Positions 50,869-58,807 of a DNA stretch of 64,000 nt are shown here, piece after piece; the stretch's first letter is position 1, and each line of letters opens with the position of its first letter. The position numbers and the translations under genes were made by a program. Below the pieces are notes generated by a model that was given only the letters and a program-made list of their open reading frames with translations, was not told the DNA's origin and did not search any database. The stretch comes from Bacillota bacterium (GTDB lineage: Bacteria > Bacillota > Bacilli > Paenibacillales > Paenibacillaceae), in NCBI GenBank assembly GCA_023460795.1, contig JAEWPC010000011.1, positions 215,447 to 279,446 on the forward strand, written 5' to 3'.

Positions 50869-51507
50869 CTATGAATCCAACCCGTGCTCTTCCCGGATTT
50901 TATATAACCCTTGAATCGGCAGATCGGCAGGATCGCGATTCAGCAAATAATAAGCGATCAGCACATGGAGAGGGAACGCGCAAACGTTGTTGCCGTCCTT
51001 GATCGATGGGAATCCGGTCTCGAGTACAGGACCGTGCTCTGCGTGCCAATCGAGTCCCGCGTGCACTTCCTCCGGGGCGAATTCTTCTTTCACGGCTTCG
51101 TAACAAGCCGGAAGAATGATCTTATCGATGATCGCTTTCGCCTCGTCATCGTCCTTAGGCGGCATCGGAAGCAGCTTCCCGCCTTTGACCTTCATCAAGT
51201 CGTAATAGAAAGAAGCCAGCCATTGGGAAGGGTCGCCGCCGCTTTGGAACATGGTAACCAGCTCGCGGAGGAAAAATCCGATGACGTAAGCGTCTCCGGC
51301 TTCGTCCTTTACTTGGAACGCGAAGATCGGGCCATATAGTTGATGAGGCATGACATGGCTGTCGACATGCTCGAAACGCTGTCTTAACGCGACCAAGCCG
51401 TTATGTTCTACGGCTTTGATCAATTCCTTCATTTGCTCTTCAGGCATGGCTGTAGAATTGCCATTGTCATTGCCGTTATCCGTATTATTCGTCGTATCAT
51501 TCGTCAT
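50869..51507 (-). CDS. Unrecognised acidic cytoplasmic protein
   Basis: This 212-residue protein is read from the ATG at 51507 (MTNDTTNNTD), with a GGGTGGT site upstream. The frame is open a few codons further. The N-terminus is an Asn/Asp/Thr/Gly-rich low-complexity stretch of about 20 residues; the rest looks globular and mixed alpha/beta (LYGPIFAFQVKDEAGDAYVI; DPSQWLASFYYDLMKVKGG; LLPMPPKDDDEAKAI; CAFPLHVLIAYYLLNRDPAD). There is no signal peptide, membrane segment or metal motif that I can identify, and I do not recognise the family. It has its own terminator and lies between an AraC regulator and array 2. Confidence 0.7.
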   Translation of the reverse strand: MTNDTTNNTDNGNDNGNSTAMPEEQMKELIKAVEHNGLVALRQRFEHVDSHVMPHQLYGPIFAFQVKDEAGDAYVIGFFLRELVTMFQSGGDPSQWLASFYYDLMKVKGGKLLPMPPKDDDEAKAIIDKIILPACYEAVKEEFAPEEVHAGLDWHAEHGPVLETGFPSIKDGNNVCAFPLHVLIAYYLLNRDPADLPIQGLYKIREEHGLDS

Positions 51508-51576
51508 TGTTAGCACCACCCGCCTCATTCTAACATTCCAGCGCTAAGTCAGTCTACTTTCAAAGTATGGTTGCGG

Positions 51577-52407
51577 CTATTCTCCATATTGCAGACGAAA
51601 CTGCACGGGCGTCATGCCGACCAGCCTGCGGAACGTATGGACGAAGTGGCTGTCGTCTTGGAACCCGACGTCGCCCGCGATCGCCTTCACCGTGCGCTCG
51701 CGGGCGGCGATGAGGAGCTCCTTCGACTTCTGTACCCGGTACTGCACCAAATATTGATACGGACTCATGCCCCAGCTGTTACGGAACAGCGTATTCAAAT
51801 ATTGCGAGCTCACGCCCAGCGTGTCGGCCATCCGCGGCAGCCCGAGGTCCGGATCCCCATAGCTTTCTTCGATCAGCGCGTAGATCGGCGCCAACCGTTC
51901 ATGACCTTTCGACAACGACAGCTGACCGCTAGTCTGGCCGAATCGCTTCAGCTGCGCCAGGAAAGCATATAATTCCTGCGAGCCGTTAACGCCGGCGACA
52001 TCGTAGCTGTTGCGGCACCGTTCCGCGAAATATTCGTGTATCCGCGCAAGCTCGCAGTCGGGAGACCAGCTGATGAGCCGCATATGCTGAAGCTCGAGCG
52101 ACGAGACGATCGGATTCGCCAGCGCGCCGTCGAACGTCAAATACCAGATCGACCATACCGGCGTTTCCGCGCGATAGCTGTGCGGAACGCCGGGCTTCAG
52201 AAGAATGCCTTGGTTCGGGTTCATTCTGACCGTATGCCCGTTAACCGTAAATTCACCCGCGCCTTTAATCGTATGTATCCAGTGAAACGTCGGGAAACCT
52301 TCCTCGCGATGGATGTTCACTTGATGCTCGTCATATCCGACGCTGCACAGATGAAGCGGCAGCCGCTTGTCCCATTCCGTCGTCACGAAGTGTCTGCCGT
52401 AGTGCAT
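51577..52407 (-). CDS. AraC-family transcriptional regulator
   Basis: This is a 276-residue regulator with AGGGG 11 nt before the ATG. The N-terminal cupin-like sensing domain has FHWIHTIKGAGEFTVNGHTV and a PGVPHSYRAE segment typical of sugar-sensing AraC proteins. The C-terminal double HTH includes MADTLGVSSQYLNTLFRNSW and VKAIAGDVGFQDDSHFVHTF, ending PVQFRLQYGE. It lies next to the GH4 glycosidase gene, ending-to-start with it on the same strand, but a terminator (52490-52518) intervenes, so it is transcribed on its own. Confidence 0.92.
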   Translation of the reverse strand: MHYGRHFVTTEWDKRLPLHLCSVGYDEHQVNIHREEGFPTFHWIHTIKGAGEFTVNGHTVRMNPNQGILLKPGVPHSYRAETPVWSIWYLTFDGALANPIVSSLELQHMRLISWSPDCELARIHEYFAERCRNSYDVAGVNGSQELYAFLAQLKRFGQTSGQLSLSKGHERLAPIYALIEESYGDPDLGLPRMADTLGVSSQYLNTLFRNSWGMSPYQYLVQYRVQKSKELLIAARERTVKAIAGDVGFQDDSHFVHTFRRLVGMTPVQFRLQYGE

Positions 52408-52471
52408 GAACCGCTTCGCCCCTAGGTTTCATTTTTCGATATCGCATTGAAATCTATTCTATTCCTACCCC

Positions 52472-52487
52472 GGCTCGTTTACAATGA
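52472..52487 (+). repeat. Left copy of a 16-bp direct repeat flanking the GH4-AraC pair
   Basis: GGCTCGTTTACAATGA at 52472-52487 matches GGTTCGTTTACAATGA at 54931-54946 at 15 of 16 positions, same orientation. The copies flank the GH4 and AraC genes. TACAAT within could be a -10 element in either copy. Confidence 0.5.
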
Positions 52488-52489
52488 AA

Positions 52490-52518
52490 AGCCCGCCAGT
52501 TTACCTCTCTGGCGGGCT
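52490..52518 (-). terminator. Terminator of the GH4 gene
   Basis: The arms AGCCCGCCAG (52490-52499) and CTGGCGGGCT (52509-52518) are perfect complements. On the minus strand TTTTC follows, just after the stop at 52527. Confidence 0.92.
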
Positions 52519-52526
52519 AAAGCGCG

Positions 52527-53921
52527 CTATTCGTACCAATAACTCGGAAGAATGTCTCTCTCCCGTTCCAGCAGCTCCTGAATAATGCGATCCGCGTCGC
52601 CGATCGAATTCACCAGCGGATCGGTCATCATCGCCCGTCTCAGCTTGACGAAGCTGCGCTCCACGACCGCCTCCGCGGTCAGCTCGTGCGTATCGAGGAT
52701 GAGCTCCTGCATGCCCCGGATGCCCCGCGGCATCTCGCCCACGTGCAGCGGCTTGATTCCTTCCATGCTGACCTCGCTGAGCAGCTCCAGGAACGAATCG
52801 TCGTTCATGTTCGTGACCGCGCCATCGTTACGCGTATTAATGAAAAATCGCTTGCCCAGATTGCCGACCATACTCTCGATGATATCCGTCGCGTGATCCG
52901 GTCCGAACGTCGTTCGATACGCCGAGATCGGGATGTCGCCGGAGAGGAAGCCGTCCACCTGCCGCCACATTTCCTCATGCCGCTTGTAACGGTCTTCCGT
53001 TTCCCAGATCGACAGCGGCGGAATGGCATCCTTCGTCTTGCCGAGTCCTTGCCAGAACCTGACGTATTCCTTCGTATGGCCGGTGCAGGTCGGAATATAT
53101 CCGAAAATATCATACAGCTCATACGTGATGGCATCGTTGAATATCGCCTTGGCACCGGTATCCCCGCCGTTACTTTCCGTGCCGGCTGCAAGCCGCGTCG
53201 CATCGGCGATCTGCGCCATGACGTCTTTTCCGTTGTATTCTGCCTTTAGCAACCACGTAAAATGGTTAACCCCCGCGACGCGGAAGTCGAATCCCCGGTC
53301 GATGTCCGCCGTGAACTGTGCCGGGTCCTCGATAATTCCCGCCCAGGCCGCGTATAACGCCTTCTTAAGCGGCATATGGTGGCTGTCGCACAACGCGAAC
53401 GTCTTCAGCTTCGGCGCGTACCGGCTAAGCGCCATGCCATTGACGGTCGACGGATTAATATAATTGATCACCCAAGCGTCCGGGCATAACTCCTCGATAT
53501 CGCGGGCGCAGTTCATGATGACCGGCAGTTCCCGCATCGCCCTGAAGATACCGCCGGGACCGATCGTATCTCCCGAGCACATCCGAATGCCGTACTTCAA
53601 GGAAACCTCGCAGTCGATACCGCGATAACGGACCGAGTCCTTCGCGAAACTGAGCACGACGAAGTCTGCGCCGGGCAGCAAGTCTCTCCGGTTCGTCGAT
53701 CCCTCCACCTTCAGCGGAACCCCGGCTTCTTGAACGGCCATCCGGGCAAGCGTAACCATCTTGTCCAACCTCTCCGCATCCGTATCGACCAACGCGAGCG
53801 TACCGTTGTTCAAATACGGGGAGTTCACCATCTGCCAGATCGACTGTCTCCCGAAGAATAGGCTGCCCGCCCCGATGACGACGACCTTCGGTTGCGGTCG
53901 CCCCGCGTTCGATTCGCTCAT
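52527..53921 (-). CDS. GH4-family glycosidase (alpha-galactosidase / LplD-like)
   Basis: This is a 464-residue cytoplasmic enzyme with GGAGGG 7 nt before the ATG. GH4 enzymes use NAD+ and a divalent metal. Visible are the dinucleotide loop VVVIGAGSLFFGR, the segment GDTIGPGGIFRAMRELPVIM typical of the MelA/AglA branch, NYINPSTVNGMAL, the Cys of ALCDSHHMPLK (metal-ligand position) and VAGVNHFTWLL with the second ligand His. Length fits the family. Substrate is an alpha-galactoside, alpha-glucoside or galacturonide; the sequence does not decide. It is divergent from an AraC regulator (54088), which probably controls it. Confidence 0.9.
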   Translation of the reverse strand: MSESNAGRPQPKVVVIGAGSLFFGRQSIWQMVNSPYLNNGTLALVDTDAERLDKMVTLARMAVQEAGVPLKVEGSTNRRDLLPGADFVVLSFAKDSVRYRGIDCEVSLKYGIRMCSGDTIGPGGIFRAMRELPVIMNCARDIEELCPDAWVINYINPSTVNGMALSRYAPKLKTFALCDSHHMPLKKALYAAWAGIIEDPAQFTADIDRGFDFRVAGVNHFTWLLKAEYNGKDVMAQIADATRLAAGTESNGGDTGAKAIFNDAITYELYDIFGYIPTCTGHTKEYVRFWQGLGKTKDAIPPLSIWETEDRYKRHEEMWRQVDGFLSGDIPISAYRTTFGPDHATDIIESMVGNLGKRFFINTRNDGAVTNMNDDSFLELLSEVSMEGIKPLHVGEMPRGIRGMQELILDTHELTAEAVVERSFVKLRRAMMTDPLVNSIGDADRIIQELLERERDILPSYWYE

Positions 53922-53953
53922 TCAGAAGCCCTCCTCATTGGTTTATAAGCTTC

Positions 53954-53959
53954 ATTATA
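53954..53959 (-). promoter_or_regulatory. Putative -10 box of the GH4 gene
   Basis: A perfect TATAAT on the minus strand lies 33-38 bp upstream of the GH4 ATG. No sequence near TTGACA is found 16-18 bp further upstream, which is usual for promoters that need an activator such as an AraC protein. Confidence 0.45.
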
Positions 53960-54060
53960 AGCAAGCATCCGCGAAGCAGAATGTATGATGGTTTTCAATC
54001 CATGTCATATAGTAAGATTCTATCTCCCATCAGAACACCATGATACAATGAGATATCGCG

Positions 54061-54066
54061 TATAAT
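54061..54066 (+). promoter_or_regulatory. Putative -10 box of the AraC gene
   Basis: A perfect TATAAT lies 22-27 bp upstream of the ATG at 54088. As for the divergent GH4 promoter, no -35 element is recognisable. The 107 bp between the two boxes would hold regulator sites. Confidence 0.4.
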
Positions 54067-54087
54067 GTCTAATAGTGAGGGTTGAAC

Positions 54088-54918
54088 ATGCCGGACATAG
54101 GGATATTCAACGAATTGTCGGAGGAAATCTCGCTGCGCCTCAAGTCTTGCCGGGAACAGTCTCACGACAAGAGTTGGACCGAGTATAAAGTTCATATCGA
54201 CTACGATATGTGGTTCGTCCGCTCCGGCACGGTCGATATTCGAATCGCGGACAACGAGTACCGGGCCGTTCCCGGAGACGTCGTTTTCTTCTATCCGTGC
54301 ATTCCCTATCAAGCATCTACCGGCGAAGAAGGCTGCAGCTTCGTCTTCGCGCACTTCGACTTCGGGATCGGAGAGCAGCAGCGAATGCTGCGCGAATTCC
54401 GGCTATCGGGTGTCGTCCCCGGGGCGCTTATCCAAGAGGAAGCCGACCTGTTCCTCCGCTCTTATTCGAGGTCCGGGCAATGGAGCAGCAACCGATTGCA
54501 TGTAAAGGCCTGCCTGTCCGCCGTCGTGGCGAGAATCGTCGAGCTGCATGGCCAGGATTCGTACGTCGGCACCTTCCCGGAAGGAAGCGCGCCGAGACGA
54601 TCCGAACGCGGCCCGGACGAGCTAAGGCAAGTGTTCGCGTTCATTCACGCCAATGTGCACCGTCCCTTCAAAATGGGCGAACTCGCCGCGCTAGCCAGCC
54701 TATCCGAGAAGTACTTCATTACCTACTTCAAGCAGACGCTCGGCATCACGCCTGGACAATACATCTACCAGGTCAAGATGAACCTGGCCCGCGATTACCT
54801 CTATCGGAAGAAGTTCACGGTGCAGCAGATCGCTAGCTTCCTCGGCTACCCTGATCCGTTCTCGTTCTCGAAAGCGTTCAAGAAGTATTATCGCGTGCCG
54901 CCGTCCAAGTTCGAGTAG
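54088..54918 (+). CDS. AraC-family transcriptional regulator
   Basis: This 276-residue regulator is read from the ATG at 54088, with GTGAGGG 6 nt upstream; a TTG two codons earlier is less likely. The cupin-like N-terminal domain contains HIDYDMWFVRSGTVDIRIAD and FFYPCIPYQAS. The C-terminal HTH pair includes GELAALASLSEKYFITYFKQ and VQQIASFLGYPDPFSFSKAF, ending RVPPSKFE. It is divergent from the GH4 gene and precedes a sugar isomerase gene by 68 bp, so it may control both. Confidence 0.93.
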   Translation: MPDIGIFNELSEEISLRLKSCREQSHDKSWTEYKVHIDYDMWFVRSGTVDIRIADNEYRAVPGDVVFFYPCIPYQASTGEEGCSFVFAHFDFGIGEQQRMLREFRLSGVVPGALIQEEADLFLRSYSRSGQWSSNRLHVKACLSAVVARIVELHGQDSYVGTFPEGSAPRRSERGPDELRQVFAFIHANVHRPFKMGELAALASLSEKYFITYFKQTLGITPGQYIYQVKMNLARDYLYRKKFTVQQIASFLGYPDPFSFSKAFKKYYRVPPSKFE

Positions 54919-54930
54919 CCTACCGCACCA

Positions 54931-54946
54931 GGTTCGTTTACAATGA
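54931..54946 (+). repeat. Right copy of the 16-bp direct repeat; possible -10 of the isomerase gene
   Basis: GGTTCGTTTACAATGA matches the copy at 52472-52487 at 15 of 16 positions. Here TACAAT is about 45 bp upstream of the isomerase ATG, so it could be a promoter element and the resemblance could reflect a shared regulator. Confidence 0.45.
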
Positions 54947-54986
54947 CCGTAAGCTATAGATGACCGTTAACAAGGAGCGAACCGCG

Positions 54987-55751
54987 ATGAGAGTATCGTT
55001 ATGTATCGGAGCGTACCCCGGCAAGGACGTAATCTATCACCTCGAGAAAATCAAAGAGCACGGCTTACATGGACTCGAGTACTACGCATGGTGGGAATTG
55101 AACGATCTGAATCGCGTCGCGAAGGAGCAAGAGCGGATCGGCGTCGGCATCAGCGCCACCTGTACGAGGTTCATCAGCTTGGTGGACGAATCGTACCGGG
55201 AAGCTTATATGGCAGGCGTGCGCGATACGATTGAGGCTTGCCGCAGGCTCGGCGTTCGTTCCATCATCTCGCAGACCGGCAACGCCTTGGATGGCGTGCC
55301 GCGCGAATCGCAACGGCAGACGATGATCGAGACGCTTAAGCGTTGCGTGCCTATGCTGGAAGAGGCCGGTATCGTGCTTGAGCTTGAGCCGCTTAATGGG
55401 CTTGTCGACCACCGCGGGCATTTCCTCCAACGCTCGGACGAGTCCGTGACGGTCGTCGACCAAGTCGACAGCCCGAACGTCAAGCTCGTCTTCGACGTGT
55501 ACCATCAACAGATTACCGAAGGTAACGTCATCCGCAACGCCACCGGCTACATCGACCGCATCAATCATTACCATATCGCCGACAACCCCGGACGCAAGCA
55601 GCCTGGCACCGGCGAGCTGAATTACGTCAACATCCTACGCGCGATCAAGGAAACGGGCTATGGCGGATTCGTCGGGTTGGAGTGCGGCTACACGATCGAT
55701 ACGGATGCCGCGCTGGAGCAATTCAAGGCGGATGTGCTGGGGAAAATATAA
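54987..55751 (+). CDS. Xylose-isomerase-fold sugar isomerase/epimerase (hydroxypyruvate-isomerase-like)
   Basis: This 254-residue TIM-barrel protein is read from the ATG at 54987 (MRVSLCIGAY), with AAGGAG 9 nt upstream; an ATG 9 codons earlier lacks a site. Marks are VLELEPLNGLVDHRGHFLQR with the first metal-binding Glu, LVFDVYHQQITEGN with the Asp and His of the Hyi group, INHYHIADNPGRKQPGTGEL and FVGLECGY with the second Glu. The DVYHQQ and ADNPGR motifs are close to hydroxypyruvate isomerase. In this context it may act on a ketose from the GH4 pathway; the substrate is not settled. Confidence 0.87.
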   Translation: MRVSLCIGAYPGKDVIYHLEKIKEHGLHGLEYYAWWELNDLNRVAKEQERIGVGISATCTRFISLVDESYREAYMAGVRDTIEACRRLGVRSIISQTGNALDGVPRESQRQTMIETLKRCVPMLEEAGIVLELEPLNGLVDHRGHFLQRSDESVTVVDQVDSPNVKLVFDVYHQQITEGNVIRNATGYIDRINHYHIADNPGRKQPGTGELNYVNILRAIKETGYGGFVGLECGYTIDTDAALEQFKADVLGKI

Positions 55752-55795
55752 TGGAAAGGGCAAAGATCGCCATCGATCTTTGCCCTTTCCATTAT
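55748..55795. terminator. Very long bidirectional terminator overlapping both stop codons
   Basis: ATAATGGAAAGGGCAAAGAT and onward (from 55748) pairs with the matching arm ending at 55795 over about 22 bp around a 4-nt loop. The stem includes the TAA of the isomerase gene and the stop of the convergent gene at 55792. Confidence 0.9.
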
Positions 55796-56394
55796 CCTTC
55801 GACAACGAACTTCAAAGCGCCGAACTTGTCCGGCATGTGGAAGTTCGCCTTCCCGGTAGGCGACCATGCGCTGTAATACCGGATCCCTTGCTTATCATCG
55901 TCGATCCGATAACAGTTCCACCGCCATACGGTGCCGTCTCTAGGAGACTGTCGGAAATTCACCAGCGGAATGCAAATCTCGGCGTACCGTAGTCCATTCG
56001 CGAGATCTCCCACACTCGTGTCTAATCCTGCCGCATCCCAGCTCGTATCCGCATGAACCGTACCGTCTTCGTCCAGCGTGACGACGGCGTCGAACACGAC
56101 GTTGTTCGGACTTACCTCGAATTCCAAGTACGGACTGCCTTCGCCCGTCTCGTCTATGAATACTTCGACGACGTCCTCCTCGTAGATCGGATCGTCGCGG
56201 CGCGTCATCGTAGCGACGACGTGATCGTCCTCGTATTCGAACCGAATGCGCAGCTCGCGATCCGTCCAGACGGCCCTTACCGATGTGTTAAGCTGGGGCA
56301 TGTCCCCAGTCACCGTGTCCAATAGCGGGATCGCCTCGATATCGCCCCAAGTTAACCGTTCGGCATTGCCGACATATACGCAGCGGTACTCCAT
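55792..56394 (-). CDS. CBM9-like / DOMON-fold carbohydrate-binding protein, cytoplasmic
   Basis: This is a 200-residue beta-sandwich protein with AGGAGG 8 nt before the ATG. The pattern LTWGDIEAIPLLDTVTG, VRAVWTDRELRIRFEYEDDH, DPIYEEDVVEVFIDE, YLEFEVSPNNVVFDAVV, WRWNCYRIDDD and YYSAWSPTGKANFHMPDKFG matches CBM9-type domains that bind chain ends of glycans. CBM9 is normally attached to secreted enzymes. Here it stands alone with no signal peptide, as the last gene of a sugar-uptake operon. It might sense or hold an imported oligosaccharide; the role is inferred only. Confidence 0.8.
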   Translation of the reverse strand: MEYRCVYVGNAERLTWGDIEAIPLLDTVTGDMPQLNTSVRAVWTDRELRIRFEYEDDHVVATMTRRDDPIYEEDVVEVFIDETGEGSPYLEFEVSPNNVVFDAVVTLDEDGTVHADTSWDAAGLDTSVGDLANGLRYAEICIPLVNFRQSPRDGTVWRWNCYRIDDDKQGIRYYSAWSPTGKANFHMPDKFGALKFVVEG

Positions 56395-56428
56395 TCTTCC
56401 AGCCTCCTCGACTGCTTCCTGCGATCGT

Positions 56429-56465
56429 AAGAGAAGAGCCGATGCTCGCGCACGGCCCTTCTCTT
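56429..56465 (-). terminator. Hairpin between the binding-protein and CBM9-like genes
   Basis: AAGAGAAG and GCCG pair with CGGC and CTTCTCTT with one mismatch around an 11-nt loop. There is no long T run, so it is better seen as an attenuator or mRNA-end stabiliser than a full stop. Confidence 0.6.
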
Positions 56466-56483
56466 GTCATTATATCGATCCCA

Positions 56484-57878
56484 TTACTTGCCGTACAGCT
56501 TCTTGATTTCCGAGACGGCCGAATCAATCTCGCCCTTGCCGGAGAGAGGCTGCGACAATTTCTGAGGGAGAATCTCCCACAGCAATTTGTCTTTGCCGTC
56601 GAAGAACGGCGCGGAGATCGCATACTTCTGGGAATCGATGAACGTCTGCTTGTTGTAGCCCTCATCGATAGCCAGATAGCTCTCCGCCGCTTGCTTGTTC
56701 GCCGGAATCGCCCCGCCTTGCTTCGCCAACGCGATCTGTCCTTCCGGACCCGCGAGCCAGCTTAGCAGAGCCCATGCCGCTTGCTCGTTCTTGCTGTACG
56801 GGCTCATGGCGTTGCCGGCAACCTGCACGACCGTCTTCGTTTCCTTGAATTTCGGCGGTAGCACCGCGTCGAATTGGATGTTCGCGTTCTTGAATTCGCC
56901 GGCCGACCAAGAGCCTGCGAAGCTCATTGCCACCTTGCCCGTAGCCAGTGTTAGGAACGGCTCCTTGGCCAGCGATTGGCTTTGGCCGAACGTCGGCGTC
57001 ACGTGGTTCTGAACGACGAGGTTACTGAAGAACTCAAGCACTTGCTTCGCTTCCGGCGACTCGAGCGCGAGCGATTGATCGTCGTTCACGAGCTTGGCGC
57101 CGTTCGATTCGATCTGAGGCTCCAGCACCGAATCCGCGGAGCCCGCGGCGTCGACGGCGAGGCCCCATTGCACGACGTTGTTCGCGTCGAAATCCGGGTC
57201 CGCAGCGGTTTTGCCGTTCTTGTCGATCGTCATCTTCTTGGCGATGTCGAGCGCTTCGTCCCACGTCATTTCCTTGCTAGGAATCGCCGCTCCGGCCGGA
57301 TTCGTCTTCGCATCCTCGAACAGCCCTTTATTGTAGTACAAGACGATCGTGTTCGCGTCGCGAGGCAGCGATACTTGCTTGCCGTCGACTTGATGCGCCG
57401 CGAGGACGCCGGGTTCAAAGTCTCCGGTATTGAAGCCGGTCGACGCAATCAAGTCCGTCAAGTCCTTCATCGCCCCGAGCTTCGCGTATTTGTCGACGTA
57501 GGCGAAGCTCATCTTGAATACGTCGGGCAGATCCTTGGTCGTTGCTTGCGCCGTTAACGAAGTCCAGTACGTGCCCCAGTCTTTGCTGATGACCTCGACT
57601 TCGACGTTCGGATACTTCTTGTTGAATTCCTTGAGCAGCTCTTTCGTCTGCTCCGTCTCTACGTTCGTGCCCCATTGACCGTAAGTAACTTTACCGGAAA
57701 TTTCCTCCGGCGTCGCCGTGGCCTCTTCGCTTTGTTCAGCCGCTTGGGATGAAGCAGCCGACGAAGCCGGCGCCGAAGGCGAAGCGCCTTCGTTATTGTT
57801 GTTGCCGCATGCGGATAGCAGCAAAGCTCCGAGCATGAACGTCGCGGTAACCGCGGAAATTCTGCGTGTCATCGTCAT
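56484..57878 (-). CDS. Sugar-binding lipoprotein (UgpB/MalE type)
   Basis: This 464-residue lipoprotein is read from the ATG at 57878 (MTMTRRISAV), with GGAGG 9 nt upstream. The lipobox is ALLLSACGNNN (Cys at about residue 24), followed by an Ala/Ser/Glu linker. The mature fold starts KVTYGQWGTNVETEQTKELL and has WLAGPEGQIALAKQGGAIPA near the C-terminus, as in family 1 sugar-binding proteins. It follows its two permease genes, the reverse of the usual order. The substrate is unknown. Confidence 0.9.
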   Translation of the reverse strand: MTMTRRISAVTATFMLGALLLSACGNNNNEGASPSAPASSAASSQAAEQSEEATATPEEISGKVTYGQWGTNVETEQTKELLKEFNKKYPNVEVEVISKDWGTYWTSLTAQATTKDLPDVFKMSFAYVDKYAKLGAMKDLTDLIASTGFNTGDFEPGVLAAHQVDGKQVSLPRDANTIVLYYNKGLFEDAKTNPAGAAIPSKEMTWDEALDIAKKMTIDKNGKTAADPDFDANNVVQWGLAVDAAGSADSVLEPQIESNGAKLVNDDQSLALESPEAKQVLEFFSNLVVQNHVTPTFGQSQSLAKEPFLTLATGKVAMSFAGSWSAGEFKNANIQFDAVLPPKFKETKTVVQVAGNAMSPYSKNEQAAWALLSWLAGPEGQIALAKQGGAIPANKQAAESYLAIDEGYNKQTFIDSQKYAISAPFFDGKDKLLWEILPQKLSQPLSGKGEIDSAVSEIKKLYGK

Positions 57879-57973
57879 CCGATAATTCCTCCCCTTATCA
57901 TGTAAGCCAATGTAGGAATGCAACGATCGCTTATGCACAAGCTTCTTGGATGAAATCGAGTGAGCCGCCGAGT

Positions 57974-58798
57974 CTACTTGAGCCCGGTAGTCACCACCCC
58001 CTCGATGAAATATCGTTGAGCGAAGAAATAGATGCAGCCGATCGGGAGCAGCGCCAAGAACGAGCCCGCGGCGAGAACCGGGAAGTCGTGAGAGGTCTGG
58101 CCCATGATCATCTGAAGGCCCACGCTAAGCGTCTGAAGCTTCTCCGACTGGATAAAAATAAGCGGCGTGAAAAAGTCGGTCCAGGAGAATACGAACGAGA
58201 AAATAAATGCCGTAGCCATGACCGGACCCGACAGCGGCAGGATGACTCTGCTGTAAATGGTCCAATATCCGCCGCCATCCATGTTCGTCGCCTCGTCCAG
58301 CTCCCTCGGAATCGTCAGGAAATATTGCCGGAACAAGAAGATGAAGTAGGCGTTGGCGAGCATTTGCGGCACGATCAACGGCAGCCAAGTATCGTACCAG
58401 CCGATGTTCCGGTAGAGCAGATAGAGCGGAATCAACGTTACTTGCGAAGGAACCATCATTGTCGCCAGCACGATCGGGAACAGCCACTTGCTCGACACCG
58501 CTTTCATTCGCGTGAACCCGAAGGCGACCAGCGAGGAGAAGATGACGGTGCCTAAAGCGACGCTACCCGATATCGCGAAGGAGTTCGAGATCCATCTGCC
58601 CATCAACGGTATCGAATCGAACAGCCTGTTGAAGGCGCCGAACGTGAACGGCTCGGGAATGAACGTCGGCGGAAACTCGAACGTCTGCTCCTGCGTCTTC
58701 AGCATCGTGGAGAGCAACCATAGCAGCGGACCGGAGAACATCGCGAGCCCGATGACCAGCAACGAATATTGAAGCAGCTTTCTAGGCGCGTGTGCCAT
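57974..58798 (-). CDS. UgpE/MalG-type ABC transporter permease
   Basis: This 274-residue permease has six membrane segments, EAA loop DEATNMDGGGYWTIYSRVIL and end QRYFIEGVVTTGLK. AAGGGAG lies 13 nt before the ATG, 9 bp after the stop of its partner gene. It forms the membrane channel with the protein of 58808-59704 and is served by an ATPase encoded elsewhere. Confidence 0.92.
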   Translation of the reverse strand: MAHAPRKLLQYSLLVIGLAMFSGPLLWLLSTMLKTQEQTFEFPPTFIPEPFTFGAFNRLFDSIPLMGRWISNSFAISGSVALGTVIFSSLVAFGFTRMKAVSSKWLFPIVLATMMVPSQVTLIPLYLLYRNIGWYDTWLPLIVPQMLANAYFIFLFRQYFLTIPRELDEATNMDGGGYWTIYSRVILPLSGPVMATAFIFSFVFSWTDFFTPLIFIQSEKLQTLSVGLQMIMGQTSHDFPVLAAGSFLALLPIGCIYFFAQRYFIEGVVTTGLK

Positions 58799-58807
58799 CA
58801 GGTACGA

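Noticed and set aside
50328..50914. Three overlapping plus-strand open frames of 143-176 codons through array 2
   Set aside because: They are a by-product of the 50-bp period (150 bp equals 50 codons), lack ribosome binding sites and give repetitive Gln/Ser/Thr/His-rich peptides.
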